A stretch of 64,000 nucleotides of DNA from NCBI GenBank assembly GCA_017161655.1, contig JADFCV010000005.1, forward strand, positions 133,142 to 197,141. The letters run 5' to 3'. The notes beneath the pieces were generated by a model. That model was not told where the DNA came from, did not search any database, and saw only the letters and a program-made list of their open reading frames with translations. Shown here in pieces: positions 61,318 through 64,000 of the stretch. The stretch comes from Candidatus Sumerlaeota bacterium. Its GTDB lineage: Bacteria; Sumerlaeota; Sumerlaeia; Sumerlaeales; Sumerlaeaceae. Positions within the stretch are counted from its first letter, which is position 1. Every line of letters starts with the position of its first letter. The translations under genes and the position numbers were made by a program.

Positions 61318-62121
61318 ATGACCAGTGAAAATTCTCGGCCGCTACCTGTGGACAAACCACTCGTGCTAGGAGGGCGTGAATTCCACTCACGTCTCTTTGT
61401 CGGCACAGGCAAGTACGCGACATTCGAACTCATGGTCGAAGCACTTGAAGCCTCTGGCTGCGAGGTCGTGACGGTAGCCTTGCGCCGCGTGGACCTCGAC
61501 GCGCATAAGCGCGGTGAAAAGAACCTGCTCGATTACCTTGATCGTAGCAAATACACGATTCTTCCCAACACCGCGGGCTGCTTTACAAAAGAAGAAGCAA
61601 TTAAGGTCTGTCTGCTTGCTCGCGAGCTTGGGCTTGGCGATATGGTAAAACTCGAAGTCTTGAGCGAGCAGAAAACTCTTCTACCCGATCCGATTGAGAC
61701 CCTCGAAGCGACAAAAGTTCTCGTAAAAGAGGGATTCAAGGTGTTGGCCTACACCAACGATGATCCTGTGACGGCGAAGAAACTCGAGGAAGCAGGAGCT
61801 ACCGCTGTCATGCCTCTCGGGTCGCCAATCGGCAGCGGACTTGGCATTCTTAATCCAACGAACATTTCGATCATTCTGGAAAATGCTCAGGTTCCCATTA
61901 TCGTGGACGCTGGCGTGGGAACGGCTTCCGACGTGGCGATTGCGATGGAACTTGGGGTGGATGGCGTCCTGCTCAACACGGGCATCGCGTGTGCACAGGA
62001 TCCCGTGAAAATGGCACGTGCCATGAAACTCGCTTGCGAAGCAGGTCGGCTCGCCTACTTGGCTGGTCGTATTCCCAAGAAGCGCTATGCCTCCGCAAGC
62101 AGTCCAGCAAAGGACTTCTGA
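61318..62121 (+). CDS. thiG: Thiazole synthase
   Basis: 267 residues of the TIM-barrel ThiG family. [20 protein letters not shown] starts the barrel, VTVALRRVD and [13 protein letters not shown] follow, K111 in DMVKLEVL is the Schiff-base lysine, and [20 protein letters not shown] with VLLNTGIA complete the site. It makes the thiazole of thiamin from deoxyxylulose-5-phosphate, dehydroglycine and ThiS thiocarboxylate. It stands alone: no thiS or thiH next to it, and no TPP riboswitch in the 147 bases upstream. Confidence 0.96.
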   Translation: MTSENSRPLPVDKPLVLGGREFHSRLFVGTGKYATFELMVEALEASGCEVVTVALRRVDLDAHKRGEKNLLDYLDRSKYTILPNTAGCFTKEEAIKVCLLARELGLGDMVKLEVLSEQKTLLPDPIETLEATKVLVKEGFKVLAYTNDDPVTAKKLEEAGATAVMPLGSPIGSGLGILNPTNISIILENAQVPIIVDAGVGTASDVAIAMELGVDGVLLNTGIACAQDPVKMARAMKLACEAGRLAYLAGRIPKKRYASASSPAKDF

Positions 62122-62166
62122 GCCCCTGCACAGTTCAGAGCTCGTTGCGTTGCGCAGTAAAGAAAT

Positions 62167-62202
62167 GAGCCGGCACTTGGCGATTCAACCAAATGCCGGC
62201 TC
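62167..62202. terminator. Bidirectional terminator between thiG and ahpC
   Basis: Stem GAGCCGGCA (62167-62175) and TGCCGGCTC (62194-62202) with an 18-base loop and T-rich flanks on both sides (TTTC after it on plus; ATTTCTTT on minus). It sits between two convergent genes, 45 bases after thiG and 23 bases after the ahpC stop. Confidence 0.75.
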
Positions 62203-62225
62203 TTTCAGTTGTATTCGAGAGGGGT

Positions 62226-62753
62226 TTAGAGTTTGATGGTAGGATCACCGGGTTTCCAACCGCAGGGGCAGAGCTCCCCACTCTGAAGAGCATCCAGCAC
62301 ACGAAGCACTTCCTTCGGATCCCGGCCAACGTTGAGATCGGTCACGTACACAAAGCGCACAATACCATCGGGGTCCACGATGAAAGTGGCACGGCGGCTC
62401 ACACCCAGCTCCTCATCCAGGATTCCAAGTGCACGGGAGAAGGATTTCGTGTAATCCGAGAACAACGGATGCTTCAAGCCCTTCAGCTCCTCTTTCGCCC
62501 GCACCCAGCCAAGGTGGCTGTAGACGCTGTCACAAGATCCACCAATGACAGCACAGTTGCGATCTTCAAAATCCGGAACAGCATCACTGAACCCCTTAAT
62601 TTCAGTCGGACAAACAAAAGTGAAATCCAGGGGGTAGAAGTAAATCACTAGCCATTTGCCCTTACAGTCTTCGAGGGAAACTGTCTGATTGATGTCCTCG
62701 CCTACGAGTGCCTTCAGCTTGAAATCAGGGCACTTTTGACCAACTGTGATCAT
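62226..62753 (-). CDS. ahpC: 2-Cys peroxiredoxin (AhpC type)
   Basis: 175 residues. The peroxidatic C48 sits in YPLDFTFVCPTEI, and the resolving site is the C-terminal GELCPCGWKP with C162 and C164. It reduces hydrogen peroxide and alkyl hydroperoxides. It is shorter than E. coli AhpC (187) but complete. The AhpD-like gene is upstream on the same strand, 109 bases before; each may have its own promoter. No ahpF is seen, which fits reduction by AhpD. Confidence 0.95.
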   Translation of the reverse strand: MITVGQKCPDFKLKALVGEDINQTVSLEDCKGKWLVIYFYPLDFTFVCPTEIKGFSDAVPDFEDRNCAVIGGSCDSVYSHLGWVRAKEELKGLKHPLFSDYTKSFSRALGILDEELGVSRRATFIVDPDGIVRFVYVTDLNVGRDPKEVLRVLDALQSGELCPCGWKPGDPTIKL

Positions 62754-62862
62754 CGTTCTCTTCCTTTCCTTGAGAGTTTTGGTACCGATCCAGTCATATT
62801 TACCAATTTTGCATCGTGATCATCGAACGGGGCCGCGCAGAATGACGCGTTTTTGAAAAAAA

Positions 62863-63495
62863 TCAGCCTGCACATGCTCCGCATGCTAAAGCGAAGCCAA
62901 AAGCCACAGTGCCTGCTTTGAGGACTTCGTCGATTTGTTCATCGCTAAGGCCGAGGCTCTTGGCTTTTGCCACGTGTCCTTCCACGCACTTCTTGCAGTT
63001 ATTCACTGTGGACACAGCCACGCAAATCGCCTCGACGAGTTTTTCGTCAAAGGGTGGCTTCACAAACATGGTGGCATTGAAGGATGCCTTAAATTCAGCG
63101 AACGCAGGAGCAAACTCCTCAGGAACAAGGCTACGGAACTTGTAATACCCGTTATAAATGCTGCATGCAATCGCGGCAGCAACCGTTTCAGCGGCTTCGG
63201 CCTCGCTAGCGCCTGCAGCGATTGCAGCTTCCCGCAAGAAACGCGTTGCGTCGCTTGATCCAGAAACCGCAGCCACTCCGAGGGCAACAAGCAGTTTTTC
63301 CTTACGCGAGAGTTTGCCCTCTTGCAAATGGCGGTTGAGGTTCATGTAAAGGTCGTTGATCCCATTCTCCGATACGGCAAAGAACCGCAGCCCTCCGGGA
63401 ACCCACGACACTTGAAACACTTCCTGCAACCTTGCCAGAGCTCTCTGACTTCGCTCTGATAGAGCTGGCATTTGATTCCCCTCAGGGGAGCACAT
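62863..63495 (-). CDS. AhpD-like alkylhydroperoxidase/carboxymuconolactone decarboxylase family protein
   Basis: 210 residues. The redox motif CVAVSTVNNCKKCVEGHVAK (C167-x2-C170 and H174) matches the CxxCxxxH of AhpD. The N-terminal ~110 residues look like the structurally related first half (KLLVALGVAAVSGSSDATRF) without the cysteines. It ends CGACAG. AhpD uses its CxxC and a proton relay to reduce AhpC, and the adjacent ahpC supports that. AAAGGAG is nine bases ahead of ATG 63495; ATG 63471 is also in frame. Confidence 0.88.
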   Translation of the reverse strand: MCSPEGNQMPALSERSQRALARLQEVFQVSWVPGGLRFFAVSENGINDLYMNLNRHLQEGKLSRKEKLLVALGVAAVSGSSDATRFLREAAIAAGASEAEAAETVAAAIACSIYNGYYKFRSLVPEEFAPAFAEFKASFNATMFVKPPFDEKLVEAICVAVSTVNNCKKCVEGHVAKAKSLGLSDEQIDEVLKAGTVAFGFALACGACAG

Positions 63496-63547
63496 CTTTA
63501 CGTTCTCCTTTCTTTCCGATCCTGATCTGTCTGACCCGAGTTGTGAT

Positions 63548-63577
63548 ATAATAGTACTGTATTAGTACTCTATTCAA
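63548..63577 (-). promoter_or_regulatory. ahpD promoter with inverted repeat in the spacer
   Basis: On the minus strand a -35 TTGAAT (63572-63577), 18-base spacer and -10 TATTAT (63548-63553) are visible, near consensus. The spacer and -10 edge hold the palindrome AGTACTAATACAGTACT (63553-63569). A regulator bound there would occlude RNA polymerase. Transcription would start near 63541, about 45 bases ahead of ATG 63495. Confidence 0.65.
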
Positions 63578-63630
63578 CCAAATGATTACATTTCATGACT
63601 ACCTCATTTTTTCCAGATCGTGAAAGGGTC

Positions 63631-64000
63631 TTATTTCTTTCGCAATTCATCCAGCACGGAGGCAAGCGTGGACGCCTGGGTCCTACGATGATATTTTATT
63701 ATCATGTCGTATCTTGGCCGGAATGGAAAGGTCCCCGTGAACAGCTCGAAAAGGCGAGCGACTAATTGCTCTATATCGTCCGGTGCGACCACGCATCCAA
63801 TACCTGTTTCGCGGACAACCTGCGCGAGTGCGTTCTCCGGTGTGATCGCTAAAACAGGTTTGCCGGCTGCCATGTACTCAAAGACTTTTTGAGTGAGCAT
63901 TATCTCACCCGTGGGCGCAGGACCCTCGATCGCCAAAAGTGCATCGGCCTGCCACTGGGCTCGGACGGCTTCCCGATATGTGACTAGCTTGCCACCTTTC
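63631..64000 (-). CDS. Glycosyltransferase, C-terminal part (N-terminus beyond window end)
   Basis: The frame is open from the window's last bases to the stop at 63631, about 122 residues. VRAQWQADALLAIEGPAPTG, EIMLTQKVFEYMAAGKPVLA and ENALAQVVRETGIGCVVAPD are typical of the donor-binding end of GT4-family glycosyltransferases, with the glutamate in KVFEYMAAGKPV. It is the same strand as ahpD. Substrate cannot be inferred from this half. Confidence 0.78.
   Translation of the reverse strand, partial: KGGKLVTYREAVRAQWQADALLAIEGPAPTGEIMLTQKVFEYMAAGKPVLAITPENALAQVVRETGIGCVVAPDDIEQLVARLFELFTGTFPFRPRYDMIIKYHRRTQASTLASVLDELRKK

Noticed and set aside
1..64000. CRISPR array, rRNA operon, insertion sequence or prophage
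   Set aside because: No regularly spaced repeats, no rRNA sequence, and no transposase, integrase or phage structural protein among the reading frames.

Overview
The window is a chromosomal segment of a Gram-negative bacterium with moderate GC. An outer membrane with LPS is implied by KdsA (KDO-8-phosphate synthase), an O-antigen ligase/polymerase-type protein, an ABC-2 polysaccharide exporter permease and type II secretion/pilus-type pseudopilins. No rRNA, phage, insertion sequence or CRISPR array is visible. The mix of DUF2298 membrane proteins, URO-D family enzymes, homodimeric AceE and many short single-purpose operons fits an under-sampled phylum (Sumerlaeota/BRC1-like or a PVC neighbour). 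That placement is inference; no marker gene here settles it.

Layout. 1-2.6 kb: ROK regulator (cut by the window start), phosphate permease with its DUF47 partner, and tRNA-Pro(CGG). 2.8-9.3 kb: two envelope-glycan membrane proteins overlapping a DNA-3-methyladenine glycosylase, a flippase-like protein and a sugar-type oxidoreductase. 9.1-11.6 kb: an ECF sigma operon with two membrane proteins, then rplU-rpmA ending in a clear terminator. 11.9-22.3 kb: housekeeping (small Cys protein, pyrC, glgP, lepA, folC, an NrtR-like Nudix protein, NAD(P)HX repair). 22.4-37.3 kb: a transglutaminase-like protein, a MutT-type Nudix enzyme and a GT-C-like protein in one overlapping operon; M42 peptidase; queE; an NlpC/P60 hydrolase with era; two more giant membrane proteins; an RlhA-like U32 protein. 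37.3-45 kb: gatB, then the PDH block (aceE-aceF with divergent lipoate ligase) and cysE. 45-50.3 kb: an orphan molybdopterin-binding dehydrogenase subunit, a URO-D family protein, then a cobalamin riboswitch reading into a tiny Cys-rich ORF and a secreted beta-propeller protein. 50.4-57.5 kb: a palindromic repeat, a PanE-like reductase, and a polysaccharide cluster (acyltransferase, glycosyltransferase, export permease, metallohydrolase, membrane glycosyltransferase, kdsA). 57.6-61.2 kb: pseudopilin operon and divergent CBM48-esterase. 61.3-64 kb: thiG, AhpC, AhpD-like protein with a promoter/operator, and a truncated glycosyltransferase.

How the genes fit together. AceE, AceF and LplA form one lipoyl-dependent pyruvate dehydrogenase module (E3 is elsewhere). 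AhpC and the AhpD-like protein form a peroxide-defence pair. KdsA and the many glycan membrane proteins build the cell envelope. The most novel unit is 48.76-50.33 kb, where a B12 riboswitch, a hairpin-rich leader with a short Cys-x4-Cys-x2-Cys ORF and a secreted beta-propeller suggest an extracellular corrinoid-capture system, functionally like BtuG of Bacteroides but in a different lineage. Two promoters (cysE and ahpD) carry GTACT/AGTAC inverted repeats that look like operators.
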